Origin: an uncultured Myxococcales bacterium
GTDB lineage: Bacteria; Myxococcota_A; Polyangia; Polyangiales; Polyangiaceae
Reading direction: 5' to 3'
Length of the DNA: 35,489 nt
Assembly (NCBI GenBank): GCA_937902985.1
Contig: CALFNG010000500.1
Span: 1 to 35,489 of the forward strand
Made by a program: the position numbers and the translations under genes. A model generated the notes under the pieces. The model was not told where the DNA came from. It did no database searches and was given only the letters and a program-made list of their open reading frames with translations. Shown one piece after another: positions 18,932 to 28,474 of the stretch. Every line of letters starts with the position of its first letter. Within the stretch, counting starts at the first letter, position 1.

Positions 18932-20274
18932 GAGGTCTGTCTAGTCGGAGGGGCAGTTCGCTGAAAGTCGTACACCGAGCCGAGCTCGAGGAGCTGTGTG
19001 AGCTCGTCGAGCGCGCGCATGCCCTCTCGCGCCAGCGCGGGGTCGGCGAGATCGGGCGGGCTCAGTCGATCTCGGTAGTGTCGCTCGACCCACGCGCCAA
19101 GGGCCGCATCGAGGCGTTCGTCGAAGACGACGCGCGCTCCGAGCGCCCGGAGCTCGTCGGTCGTGAGGGGGACGCGAAGCCGGAGGCACGCCGGACCGCC
19201 GCCGTTGCGCATGGATTGCCGGACGTCGATGTAGTGGACCGCACGAACGGGGCCGCCCTCGGCGGCGACCCGCTCGAGGAAGGCGCGCGACGCCGGGTCT
19301 TCGCGCGCGTCGAGCGGCGCCACGATGGCCATCGACCCGTCGGGTAGGGTCAGCATCTGCGAGTTGAAGGGATACGCGGTCACCGCGCGCTCGACCGGCA
19401 GCTCGTTGTTCGACGCTCGAAGGACCACGAGATCGGCCCCGAGCGCCTGCTTCAATGACGCGACGAGCCGATCACTCTCGGCGAACGCGAGCTCGTGGAG
19501 CATGAGGATGCGACCGTTGCCCACGGCGAGGACATCGGTGTGGAAGGCGCCCGCGTCGATCCCGCCGGGATGCTGCTGCGGAAAGAACGTGAGAGCCGGC
19601 TTTAGAAGGTGGAGGCGTGCGAGGGCGACGGACGCTTCGTGGGTCTGGCGAGCCGGGTGCAGCCGCGGTCCGTCGAATTCACCCCACTCGCGACGGCCCC
19701 AGGCGAACACGTGCGCGGCGCCGCGTCCCGTCTCGAGGCGCAGGTGGTTGGCGGCGCCCTCGTCGGAGAGCTGCCCTCCCCCGGGGAGCGGCTCGTGAAC
19801 CGCGAACCGCGACGCGTCGCCAAAGATGACGCGGAGAACGCGCGTCGTCGTCGGCGCCTCGATGCTTCTGTGGAACATGCGCTGCAGGTTCGCGGGCGTC
19901 AGGTGGACGCGCCCGTCGGCGGTGTCCGTCGATGGCGCGATCGTCGCGGTGTTGGCCGCCCACATGGCCGACGCGCTCGAACACGCCCGAAGAGCCCATC
20001 CGTCGCCGGCGGCAGCGGCCGCGAGGACCTCTTCGTCGCTCCCGTGGAAGCCGAGCCGGCGCAACGTGACGAGGCTCGGACGGTCCTGCGGCGGCAACAC
20101 CGCCTGGGCCGCGCCGAGGCCGCGCACGAAGCGCATCTTCGCCAGCCCCTCGCGGGCGGCCGCGCGCGGATCCGACACCCTCCCCGCGTGCGCGGCGCTG
20201 GCGACGTTGCCCGGGCTGAGCCCCGCGTAGTTGTGGGTCGGCCCGACCAGGCCATCGAACTGCATCTCGGGCAT
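18928..20274 (-). CDS. astB: N-succinylarginine dihydrolase
   Basis: The protein has 448 residues, the expected length for AstB, which converts N2-succinylarginine to N2-succinylornithine, CO2 and ammonia in the AST arginine-degradation route. The N-terminus EMQFDGLVGPTHNYAGLS is very typical. The catalytic triad of the family is visible as Glu172 (SDEGAANH), His245 (AFHTD) and Cys363 (GGPACLRLRVPL), and the C-terminus ends near the conserved VYDFQR. No astA, astC, astD or astE lies in the window, so the pathway, if complete, is dispersed. The gene overlaps the crotonase gene by 4 bases. Start ATG 20274; a GTG-like alternative a few codons up would add nothing conserved. Confidence 0.95.
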   Translation of the reverse strand: MPEMQFDGLVGPTHNYAGLSPGNVASAAHAGRVSDPRAAAREGLAKMRFVRGLGAAQAVLPPQDRPSLVTLRRLGFHGSDEEVLAAAAAGDGWALRACSSASAMWAANTATIAPSTDTADGRVHLTPANLQRMFHRSIEAPTTTRVLRVIFGDASRFAVHEPLPGGGQLSDEGAANHLRLETGRGAAHVFAWGRREWGEFDGPRLHPARQTHEASVALARLHLLKPALTFFPQQHPGGIDAGAFHTDVLAVGNGRILMLHELAFAESDRLVASLKQALGADLVVLRASNNELPVERAVTAYPFNSQMLTLPDGSMAIVAPLDAREDPASRAFLERVAAEGGPVRAVHYIDVRQSMRNGGGPACLRLRVPLTTDELRALGARVVFDERLDAALGAWVERHYRDRLSPPDLADPALAREGMRALDELTQLLELGSVYDFQRTAPPTRQTS

Positions 20275-20386
20275 CGCGTCACACTTTCGCCGACTCTAGA
20301 GCGACGAGCAACGGGGCGACGCCGTCGGCGCGACCAGCCCTGCGGATAGGCGAGTCCCTCGCGCTCGTGGGCGCTCCCCGTGAAAA

Positions 20387-20517
20387 CTAGAGCCGGCGGC
20401 GGCTAAGTGGAACGGGCCCGGCTCGGCGGTCGCGGCGCGCAGGCGTACTTCCTGTACGTCGAGCACCGCGAGCGTCGAGACGGGCTCGTTCCACGACGCC
20501 GGCGCCGGCTCTACTAG
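20387..20517. repeat. 131-bp imperfect inverted repeat (long hairpin element)
   Basis: A left arm from CTAGAGCCGGCGGCGGC (20387) to GGCGTAC pairs with a right arm GTACGTCGAGCACCGC to GCCGGCTCTACTAG (20517) around a TTCCT loop. The best-paired blocks are AGAGCCGGC/GCCGGCTCT, GTGGAACGGGCCCG/CGGGCTCGTTCCAC (one G-T mismatch) and GCGTAC/GTACGT. The right arm reaches the TAG stop of the lipoprotein gene. The paired stem spans about 60 bp with several mismatches and small bulges. It is much longer than an intrinsic terminator and has no U run. It could end transcription of the respiratory operon, or be a dispersed palindromic (REP/MITE-like) element. The other part of the 239-bp gap (20275-20386) shows no gene. 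Confidence 0.75.
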
Positions 20518-21365
20518 GGCGTGTGCGCCGGGTCGGGTCCGCCGAACGTGGGGAGCGGCGCCGGTTCGGGCGGCGGGAGCGAGTCGCTCGGGCGCATGCC
20601 GGCCAGGTCGCCGATGACGACGTCGTCGTCGTCGGCGAACACCGTCTCTTCTCCGTAGAAGGTGTAGACGCGGACGTTCTTGCCCAATGACGGCTCGAAG
20701 CGGTCTTCGTTTCGCTCGAGCGCGGCGATCTCGACGCCTTCGATCATGTTGCGAAAGTCGAGGACCAGCTCGTCGGTCTTGTCCCTGACGCGGAGCTTCG
20801 CGCGCTTGAGCCAGACCGTCAGGACGCCGCGGCCTGGACCCACGACGGCGCCCACGCGTGAGCCTTCGGGGACCGTCATCCGGCCGCCGGGCAAGAGGTG
20901 CTCGAGCGTCACCGTGGCTGCGGCGTCGCGTTTCTTGATGAACACAGCGCCCGTCCGGAGCTCGTATCGTCGCGTGTCAGCGTTCCCGTCCGGCCGCTGC
21001 GAGGCGGCTGTGGTCATTCGCTTCCACGCCCAGAGCGGCGTCAAATTGCCGTCGTACCGAACCTCGACGTCGCTGATGTCGAGCGGCCACTCTTGCCGGC
21101 TGCGGAACGTGTACCCGCACGACGTTCTACGGAGCTCGAACCGCTCCGAGACGTTCTTGTCGTTCGACAGCGGGCCGGCGCGAACATGCCCCTCGGCGAC
21201 GAGCGCCCCCGCTTCGCCGGCGCCGCCATCGGCGCAGACTGGGTACCCGAGTTCGGGCACGGAGTCGACGACGACGTGCTTGTGCTTGCAGCCTGCGAGA
21301 CCGGCGACGCCGACGACCGCGAGCGTCGCGACGAGGGCTGCTCGTCGCGTGCCTCGCCCGGCCAT
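20514..21365 (-). CDS. Lipoprotein of unknown function, last gene of the respiratory operon
   Basis: The protein has 283 residues from the ATG at 21365, 8 bp after the coxD stop. The signal peptide ends in the clear lipobox LAGC (Cys near residue 26), so it should be anchored in a membrane facing the periplasm. The next residues KHKHVVV add two histidines. The body is beta-rich, with two cysteines (about residues 44 and 83), and no haem or copper motif. The C-terminus is acidic (DDDDVVIGDL) and then Pro-rich. I recognise no family. Its position after coxD suggests a role with the oxidase, such as assembly or stability, but it could be a read-through passenger. The frame continues into coxD upstream only as an out-of-frame shadow. 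Confidence 0.75.
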   Translation of the reverse strand: MAGRGTRRAALVATLAVVGVAGLAGCKHKHVVVDSVPELGYPVCADGGAGEAGALVAEGHVRAGPLSNDKNVSERFELRRTSCGYTFRSRQEWPLDISDVEVRYDGNLTPLWAWKRMTTAASQRPDGNADTRRYELRTGAVFIKKRDAAATVTLEHLLPGGRMTVPEGSRVGAVVGPGRGVLTVWLKRAKLRVRDKTDELVLDFRNMIEGVEIAALERNEDRFEPSLGKNVRVYTFYGEETVFADDDDVVIGDLAGMRPSDSLPPPEPAPLPTFGGPDPAHTP

Positions 21366-21373
21366 CGGGTGAG

Positions 21374-21913
21374 CTATTCCTTCTTCTCGCCGCCGGCTGG
21401 CGTGGTGGCCGGCCCCGCCGGCGGCTCGCCCTCGACGTCGTTGATTGTCGCAGTGGTGGCAGGCAGCCCGCCCGGGGCCGCGAGGCCCGTCTTCGGGTCG
21501 ATCGTTCCGCCGTAGTCGTTGTCGATCTGACCGCGCCGGCCGAGGTCGTCGTACGTGAACACGATGAAGATCGCGAGGAACAGGAACGCCGCCAGGAACG
21601 TCAGCGTGTTGAACAGCTTGTCGTGCCGGAGGTGCATGAAGAACGTCGCGACGAGCCCCGCCTTCGTCGTGGCGATGAGCAGCGCGACGATCACGTTGGC
21701 TGGGCCGAAGTCGTAGTACGAGACCTTCACGGTCATGATCGTGAGACATACGAGCGCGACGAAGATCCCGACGTAGAACTGAGTGCTCGCGATGTGAACG
21801 TGCACCGCGCCGTCGTCGTCACCGTGGTCGTGACCGGCGTCGTGACCGGTGTCGTGACCGGTGTGCGCATCCACGGCGCTCGCGGAGGGCGGCTGATGGG
21901 ATTCGGTGGCCAT
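21374..21913 (-). CDS. coxD: Cytochrome c oxidase subunit IV (prokaryotic, caa3 type)
   Basis: The protein has 179 residues. Three membrane helices are predicted (about 46-64, 72-92, 99-118) with the family segment TKAGLVATFFMHLRHDKLFN in the middle, typical of the small subunit IV of caa3 oxidases. The N-terminus before the first helix is a His/Asp-rich stretch with the repeat TGHD-TGHD-AGHD, coded by a 12-bp tandem repeat; it might bind metal or be disordered. The C-terminal 60 residues are soluble, Gly/Pro/Thr-rich and longer than usual. It follows coxC by 3 bp and precedes the lipoprotein gene by 8 bp. Confidence 0.88.
   Translation of the reverse strand: MATESHQPPSASAVDAHTGHDTGHDAGHDHGDDDGAVHVHIASTQFYVGIFVALVCLTIMTVKVSYYDFGPANVIVALLIATTKAGLVATFFMHLRHDKLFNTLTFLAAFLFLAIFIVFTYDDLGRRGQIDNDYGGTIDPKTGLAAPGGLPATTATINDVEGEPPAGPATTPAGGEKKE
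21827..21862 (-). repeat. 12-bp tandem repeat, three copies, inside coxD
   Basis: GTCGTGACCGGY is repeated three times at 21827-21838, 21839-21850 and 21851-21862, with one changed base in the first copy. Being 12 bp long it keeps frame and codes for TGHD-type units in the His-rich N-terminus of CoxD. Copy-number change would alter only the length of that tail. Confidence 0.8.
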
Positions 21914-21916
21914 GGG

Positions 21917-22732
21917 TCAGTCCGGCTTTCCGACGAGATAGAGGAGTGGGAAGAGATAGATCCACACGAGGTCGACGAGGTGCCAGTAGAGGGCGCCGAG
22001 ATCGACCGGGGTGAAGTACTCCTTCGAGAAGCGGCCCCGGGTGTTCTTCACGAGAACCCAGGTGAGGATGCTCATTCCGATCACGACGTGAACCGCGTGC
22101 AGACCGGTCATCACGAAGTAAATCGCGAAGAACATGTTGGCCCGCGGCGGCAAGAGCTGCTCGTGCCCCGACTCGTCGATCGCGCGCACCCAGAGCGGGC
22201 TGCCGGGCATCTCGTCGGAGTGGATGCGCAGGCACGTGCCGACCTCGTGGCCGTTCTGGATCGCCGCGCTGAAGTACGGGTGGCCGAAGCAGTGCCCGGG
22301 CAAGAGGCCCAGGTGGAACTTGTGCGCGTACTCGAAGTACTTCACGACGAGGAAGACGACCGCGCAGAGGATGGTGATGACGAGATAGATCGACGTCTGA
22401 TCGCGCTTGCCGAGCTGCGACGAGCGAACCGCGAGGGCCGCAGTCAAGCTGCTGAACAGGAGGACGACGGTGTTCGTCGCGCCCATGATCTTGTTCAGGA
22501 AGTGGTGCGACTGGTCGAAGATGTCAGGCTCGAGGCCGCGCCATATCGCGTAGGCGCAGAAGAGACCGCCGAACATCAGGATCTCGGTGGCGATGAAGAT
22601 CCACATGCCCAGCTTCGACGCGTTGAACTGCTGCGCCGGCGTGTCGAAGTGATGCTGCAGGAACGAGGGGTGCGCGTGCGCGTGCTCCCCGTGACCCGCC
22701 TTCTCGGGCAAGCTTTCGCTTACGTTAGCCAT
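21917..22732 (-). CDS. coxC: Cytochrome c oxidase subunit III
   Basis: The protein has 271 residues. Five membrane helices are seen (about 41-61, 84-103, 112-131, 199-220, 243-262), as in subunits III that lack the first two helices of the seven-helix form. Family segments include LGMWIFIATEILMFGGLF, FEYAHKFH and GLHAVHVVIGM near the end, with the final WHLVDLVWIYLFPLLYL. Subunit III supports stability and proton uptake of the oxidase. The N-terminus is His-rich (GHGEHAHAH). The loop between helices 3 and 4 (about 140-198) is long and contains Cys148 and Cys167 plus several histidines, which I do not recall from standard subunits. The gap to coxA is 9 bp. Confidence 0.93.
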   Translation of the reverse strand: MANVSESLPEKAGHGEHAHAHPSFLQHHFDTPAQQFNASKLGMWIFIATEILMFGGLFCAYAIWRGLEPDIFDQSHHFLNKIMGATNTVVLLFSSLTAALAVRSSQLGKRDQTSIYLVITILCAVVFLVVKYFEYAHKFHLGLLPGHCFGHPYFSAAIQNGHEVGTCLRIHSDEMPGSPLWVRAIDESGHEQLLPPRANMFFAIYFVMTGLHAVHVVIGMSILTWVLVKNTRGRFSKEYFTPVDLGALYWHLVDLVWIYLFPLLYLVGKPD

Positions 22733-22741
22733 GAGCTTCTC

Positions 22742-24460
<1,719 letters not shown>

Positions 24461-24483
24461 GACGATAGCTCCTGTCCGTTCCC

Positions 24484-25536
24484 TTACTTCAGCGACTCGA
24501 TGTACGCGATGACCTCGTTCAGCTCCTGATCGGAGATCTGACCGCGGAAGGTCGGCATCACGGGCCCGAAGCCCGTCACGATCTTCGCCTGCGGATCGAG
24601 GATCGACTCGCGAATGTAGTTCTCGTCGATCTTGACCTTACCGACGTTGGTGGCTTCTTCCTTGCCCCAGATGCCCTTCCACGAGGGGCCGACGCCCGGA
24701 ACCCCGGTCGTCGTGTGGCAGGCCAGGCAGCCCTTGTTCGAATAGATCTTCTGCCCCTGCTCGGCCGCGATGTCGGCGGGGCACGGCTTGCCGGTGGTGG
24801 CGAACTGATCGCACTTGTCGCCGATGCTCTTCAGGAACTTGGCGTAGTCCTCTTCGGTCTCCGAGAACATCATCCCGTGCATGGCCCAGTGGCCGGTCGC
24901 CTGACCTGCCGGGTACGGATTGCGCGGGTCGTCGGACGGCTCGTACGGGAGCTCGCCGTTCGCGCCGGTGCTACGGCCGCCGCAGTACTCGGCGCAGGCG
25001 ATGTCGTCGTGACCGACGTGGGTCGTCTGGAACCAGACCGTCGTGAACATGCCCGGCACCACGTCGCGCTTCACGCGCAAGGCCGGCACGAAGAAGGAGT
25101 GGAGCACGTCGGCCGAGGTGAGAACGAGCTTCACCGGCTTGCCCTCCGGGACGTGCAGCTCCGGGCTGCTGCCGCCGTTCGGATAGACGAATTCCCAGCT
25201 CCACTGCTTGGCGTTGACCCGGATCTCGATCGAGTTCGCCGGGGCGACCGCGAGGTCCATGTAGCCCTGGAAGCCCTTGTGGAAGAGGAACACGAGGATG
25301 AAGATCGGCGCGACGGTCCACGCGATCTCGAGGGGCATGTTGTGCCCGGTCGGCGTCGGCTTGTGGCCGGGTCGCTCGCGGTACTTGATCGCCCAGTAGA
25401 TCATCGCCCCGACGATCGCGACGAAGAGAACGACGCTCGTCCAGTAGATGAAATAGTAGAGCCAGTCGATGTCTCCAGAGACAGTCGACATCTGCTCCGG
25501 GAGCTGGTAGGTGGCGGGTGCGTTCGACTCGTTCAT
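24484..25536 (-). CDS. coxB: Cytochrome c oxidase subunit II with fused cytochrome c domain; CuA motif interrupted
   Basis: The protein has 350 residues. Two membrane helices (about 24-48 and 70-90) are followed by the cupredoxin CuA domain with QWSWEF near 111 and His146. The CuA loop normally reads CxExCGxxHxxM; here Cys181, Glu183 and Cys185 are followed by 29 residues instead of two before His216 and Met219, so about 27 residues are inserted. The C-terminal monohaem domain has CLACH (270-274) and Met327 as likely sixth ligand, which makes the enzyme caa3 type. Two extra cysteines (242 and 252) precede the haem motif. No cleavable signal is obvious; helix 1 may serve. The insertion keeps frame and all ligands, so it looks functional. 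It lies 6 bp after the SCO gene. Confidence 0.94.
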   Translation of the reverse strand: MNESNAPATYQLPEQMSTVSGDIDWLYYFIYWTSVVLFVAIVGAMIYWAIKYRERPGHKPTPTGHNMPLEIAWTVAPIFILVFLFHKGFQGYMDLAVAPANSIEIRVNAKQWSWEFVYPNGGSSPELHVPEGKPVKLVLTSADVLHSFFVPALRVKRDVVPGMFTTVWFQTTHVGHDDIACAEYCGGRSTGANGELPYEPSDDPRNPYPAGQATGHWAMHGMMFSETEEDYAKFLKSIGDKCDQFATTGKPCPADIAAEQGQKIYSNKGCLACHTTTGVPGVGPSWKGIWGKEEATNVGKVKIDENYIRESILDPQAKIVTGFGPVMPTFRGQISDQELNEVIAYIESLK

Positions 25537-25542
25537 GGCGAC

Positions 25543-26544
25543 TCAGGAGGTGGGGGTGTTCCGCGGAGTGGGCCCGAGAACGGAGACCGTTGGAGCGCGA
25601 GTCTCGTCGGCCCCGGCCGCGAGCGAGGGCGGGGAGGAGGCGTCGCCGCTCGCGGTCGAGGGGGCGGGGGACGCGGCGGTGCGGCCCTTCTTGTGCCGCT
25701 CGCGCATCCACATGATCCCGAGGAAGGTCGCGAAGAAGGCGAGCGTGACCGCGCCTCCGAGGCGCATCACGTTCATGGCGACGATCGAGTAGTGCTTTCC
25801 CTGCGGGTCGTAGTGGTAGCAAAAGAGCATGATCCGCTCGGTCGTCGAGATCGACCGGCCCTCGGTGGCCTCGAGGAGCCCGAGACGAACGTCTTTCGGG
25901 TCGTACGAGATGCCGTAGAGGTAACGGGCCATGTGCCCGTCGGGCGTCAGCAGGTAGATCGCTGCGGGGTGCGCGTACTGCTTTTGCCGCGCGTCGTACC
26001 GGTACTCGAAGCCGACGGACTCGGTCACCTTGCGGATGTTGATCTCGTCGCCGACGAGGAAGTGCCAGCCGGTCGTGTCGCCTCGAGCTCGCGTGTACGA
26101 CTGGACGACCTGGCCTCGCTTGCGCGTCGCCGTCTCGGGGGTGTCGTTCGGGTCGATACTGATGGAGACGACGTCGAACTCGCGGCCGACCGTCCACTGC
26201 ACGTCGTTGAGCGACCGCACCGTCGCGTCGAGCACGAGGCTGCAGAGCATCGGACAGGTGTGGTACGCGAACACCAGCAGCGTCGGCCGCTTGTGGTCGA
26301 AGTAGTCGCCCAGGTGAACCGCCTTGCCCTCCGCGTCGCGAAAGGCGGCGTCGGCCGGGAGCGGCCCCTTCAGGTGCTCGACGATGTCGACGCCCGTCAG
26401 CTCCGGCGCCGGTGTGTTCGGCATCCCCTCGCTCGTGTCCCGCCACGCTTGAGCGCGCGCGTTGCCGGCGACGACGACGAGGCAGATAGCCAACGCCGTG
26501 GCGGCCAGCAGCCGGGGGACGTGTCGAGCGGGGATCAACGTCAC
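25543..26544 (-). CDS. SCO1/SenC-family copper chaperone for the CuA site
   Basis: The protein has 333 residues. A signal peptide ends near residue 31 (NARAQA). The thioredoxin-like domain holds the copper ligands CPMLC (Cys97 and Cys101) and His192 (YAHPAAIYLL). SCO proteins deliver copper to, or reduce, the CuA cysteines of oxidase subunit II, and coxB is the next gene. A C-terminal membrane helix (about 255-275, AVTLAFFATFLGIMW) anchors it, unlike the N-terminal anchor of many SCO proteins, and a Ser/Pro/Ala-rich tail follows. The start is a GTG at 26544 overlapping the upstream stop as GTGA. Confidence 0.92.
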   Translation of the reverse strand: MTLIPARHVPRLLAATALAICLVVVAGNARAQAWRDTSEGMPNTPAPELTGVDIVEHLKGPLPADAAFRDAEGKAVHLGDYFDHKRPTLLVFAYHTCPMLCSLVLDATVRSLNDVQWTVGREFDVVSISIDPNDTPETATRKRGQVVQSYTRARGDTTGWHFLVGDEINIRKVTESVGFEYRYDARQKQYAHPAAIYLLTPDGHMARYLYGISYDPKDVRLGLLEATEGRSISTTERIMLFCYHYDPQGKHYSIVAMNVMRLGGAVTLAFFATFLGIMWMRERHKKGRTAASPAPSTASGDASSPPSLAAGADETRAPTVSVLGPTPRNTPTS

Positions 26545-27077
26545 TTCGTTGCCGGCTTCTTGGGCGGGCTCGGGGTGATGGGGCCGTTCACGGGGCGAAC
26601 ACCAGGGCTAACACCAGGGCTAACACCAGGGAGCGTGCCGTGGAGAGCAGCGGGAGCGCCGGCGTCGACGCTCGTGGAGGCTGCCGGTGCCGCGGGTGCG
26701 CCCCCGTCATCTAGCGCCGCCGCCATCATCGGCGAAGGGACCTCGTTCGGCATCTTCATCCAGCCCTGCATCGGGCCGATGTCCTTCGAGGCCGAGGGCA
26801 TGATGTCCGGGCTCGCGCCCATGCGCCCGCGGGCGACGATGGCCTCCATGGCCTTGTCGACCGGCATCGGGCCGCTCTTCAGGCGCTGGTCTTCGTCGGC
26901 TCGCAGGTTCAATAGCGCCGCGGGGACGACCATCCCGATCTTCCGGTGCTGTTCGCCGCTGGTGATGCTGTCGAAGTACGGGATGAGTACGCCTCGTATC
27001 CCGACGAGGCAGACGACCGCGAAGAGTCCGATCTGAAAGATCAGGCCGGACCGGGGCTCCGATTTATCAAAGGCCAT
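26541..27077 (-). CDS. Membrane-anchored Ala/Pro-rich protein of the ACIII operon, unknown function
   Basis: The protein has 178 residues. One membrane helix (about 13-32, LIFQIGLFAVVCLVGIRGVL) near the N-terminus leaves the rest in the periplasm. Residues 35-115 are a small, probably folded part with many Met residues (GMVV, GPMP, GRMG, DIMP, PMQGWMKMP), and 115-178 are Ala/Pro/Gly-rich with a PGVS repeat. There is no haem motif or cysteine after the helix. Its position between actF and the SCO gene, with a GTGA overlap to SCO, suggests a part in ACIII or oxidase assembly, perhaps metal handling by the Met-rich part; this is inference only. I recognise no family name. Confidence 0.78.
   Translation of the reverse strand: MAFDKSEPRSGLIFQIGLFAVVCLVGIRGVLIPYFDSITSGEQHRKIGMVVPAALLNLRADEDQRLKSGPMPVDKAMEAIVARGRMGASPDIMPSASKDIGPMQGWMKMPNEVPSPMMAAALDDGGAPAAPAASTSVDAGAPAALHGTLPGVSPGVSPGVRPVNGPITPSPPKKPATK
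26598..26631 (-). repeat. 12-bp tandem repeat, 2.8 copies, inside the ACIII-operon membrane protein
   Basis: AACACCAGGGCT (plus strand) is repeated from 26598 to 26631 without a mismatch. On the coding strand it gives the Pro-Gly-Val-Ser units near the C-terminus. The 12-bp unit preserves frame. Exact identity between copies suggests a recent slippage event. Confidence 0.85.
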
Positions 27078-27130
27078 GTTGCGTTCCGTCCTCTAGCGGC
27101 TCTGGCGGCAAGGCCGTTCGCGCGGGAAAG

Positions 27131-28474
27131 TCATGCGTTCTCGAAGTCGAGCGCGCGCCCCAAGCGCGGGTCGCCGATCGGAACGAGCGAGTAGTCCTCC
27201 ATGCCTCGGAGGACGGCAGCCAGGTACACGCCGAAGACGCCCAGGAGGCACCCGAGGTCGACGATGCTCGGCTCGAACGGCCCCAGGTTCGGCATGATGA
27301 TCCAGTAGACCTCGATGACGTGCATGAAGACCATGCACCCGGCCCCGATCGCGAGGAGAGGCAGCTTCCTCTTGATGTTGCGCGACATCAGGAACCAGAA
27401 CGGCACGAAGAAGTGCATCAGCACGAGCGCGATGCTGAAGTTCTTCCAGGTGCCTCCGTTGTCGTGCCAGCGCTTGTGGAACCAGGCGACTTCGTCGGGG
27501 ATGTTCGAGTACCAGGTCAAGAAGAACTGGGCGAATGAGATGTACGACCAGAACACGATCCAGCCGAAGAGGAACTTCCCGAGGTCGTGATAGTGCTCGA
27601 CGGTGACCGCGTTGCCGAGGAGACCGCTCCTTCGCAGGGCCAGCGTCAGCAGGATGAGCGAGGCGATCTGGAAGAGCGCGCACTGCGCGAAGATCTGGAC
27701 GCCGAAGATCGTCGAGTACCAGGTGCCGTCGATCGACAAGAGCCAGTCGAAGGCGAAGTACGTCAGGCTGAAGCCGAAGAGGAGTATACCGGCGGGCGCG
27801 AAGCGCTGACCTGCGGCGGTGTTCTCGAGGGCCTTGGTCTTGTCTTGATCCGTCGACCACCGGAAGTATTTCTGAGCGAGCCAGGTCCAGATCAAGAGGT
27901 ACGCGATGAGCCGGACCAGGAAGAACTGGCGGTTCAGGTAGCTCCGCTTGTGGTTGATGATGTTCTCTTCGGCCCGCTCCTCGGCGTGCTCCATGCGCTT
28001 CGTGCTGGCGACCGGCAGGTCACGGAGGGCCGCCGGCTCGCGGCTCTCGAGGCCGCGCGCCTCGGCGATCGGGCTCTCCGACGACGTGTCGTTCTCGGGG
28101 GGCGCGGCGTGCTTCGCGCCGAGCCACGGGAAGAGGTGACCGATCGTCAGGACGAGCGGAATGACGAGGACCGCGAAGATCGGCATCGGCCGCATCAAGA
28201 GCTCGGCGACGCGCCGGACGGTGACGCTCCACGACGACTTGGTGATGTACTGCACCAGGACGAAGAACAGGCACCCGAGCGGCAGACTGATCGCGACGAA
28301 GAACGCGAACAGGTACGAGAAGGCGAACCGATCAGGGTCCATCTTGTAGCCGTACGCGGCGATCCCCAGGCCCAGCGCACCGACCCCCGCGGGGTACTTC
28401 CATGCGCCGTTCCAGGACGACTTCGCCGTGATGCGGTAGTCGCGCGCCGCGGCAGGCTTGATCGAGGTGCTCAC
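27131..28474 (-). CDS. actF: ActF, integral membrane subunit of alternative complex III
   Basis: The protein has 447 residues and about ten membrane helices, typical of ActF, the NrfD-like second quinol-binding candidate of ACIII. The N-terminus KSSWNGAWKYP is followed by a helix pair, and later segments WLLSIDGTWYSTIFGVQIF and SYISFAQFFLTWYSNIPDE are highly typical of the family. Between the third helix and the next is a hydrophilic loop of about 65 residues rich in Glu, Ala and Arg. The GTG at 28474 overlaps the actE stop as GTGA with GAAGAAG just upstream; the open frame reaches 28762 only as a shadow in actE. It is followed by a 53-bp gap to the unnamed membrane protein. Confidence 0.92.
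   Translation of the reverse strand: MSTSIKPAAARDYRITAKSSWNGAWKYPAGVGALGLGIAAYGYKMDPDRFAFSYLFAFFVAISLPLGCLFFVLVQYITKSSWSVTVRRVAELLMRPMPIFAVLVIPLVLTIGHLFPWLGAKHAAPPENDTSSESPIAEARGLESREPAALRDLPVASTKRMEHAEERAEENIINHKRSYLNRQFFLVRLIAYLLIWTWLAQKYFRWSTDQDKTKALENTAAGQRFAPAGILLFGFSLTYFAFDWLLSIDGTWYSTIFGVQIFAQCALFQIASLILLTLALRRSGLLGNAVTVEHYHDLGKFLFGWIVFWSYISFAQFFLTWYSNIPDEVAWFHKRWHDNGGTWKNFSIALVLMHFFVPFWFLMSRNIKRKLPLLAIGAGCMVFMHVIEVYWIIMPNLGPFEPSIVDLGCLLGVFGVYLAAVLRGMEDYSLVPIGDPRLGRALDFENA

Noticed and set aside
16652-18964. 770-residue plus-strand open frame opposite proS and the crotonase
   Set aside because: Antisense to two clear genes, without any family motif.
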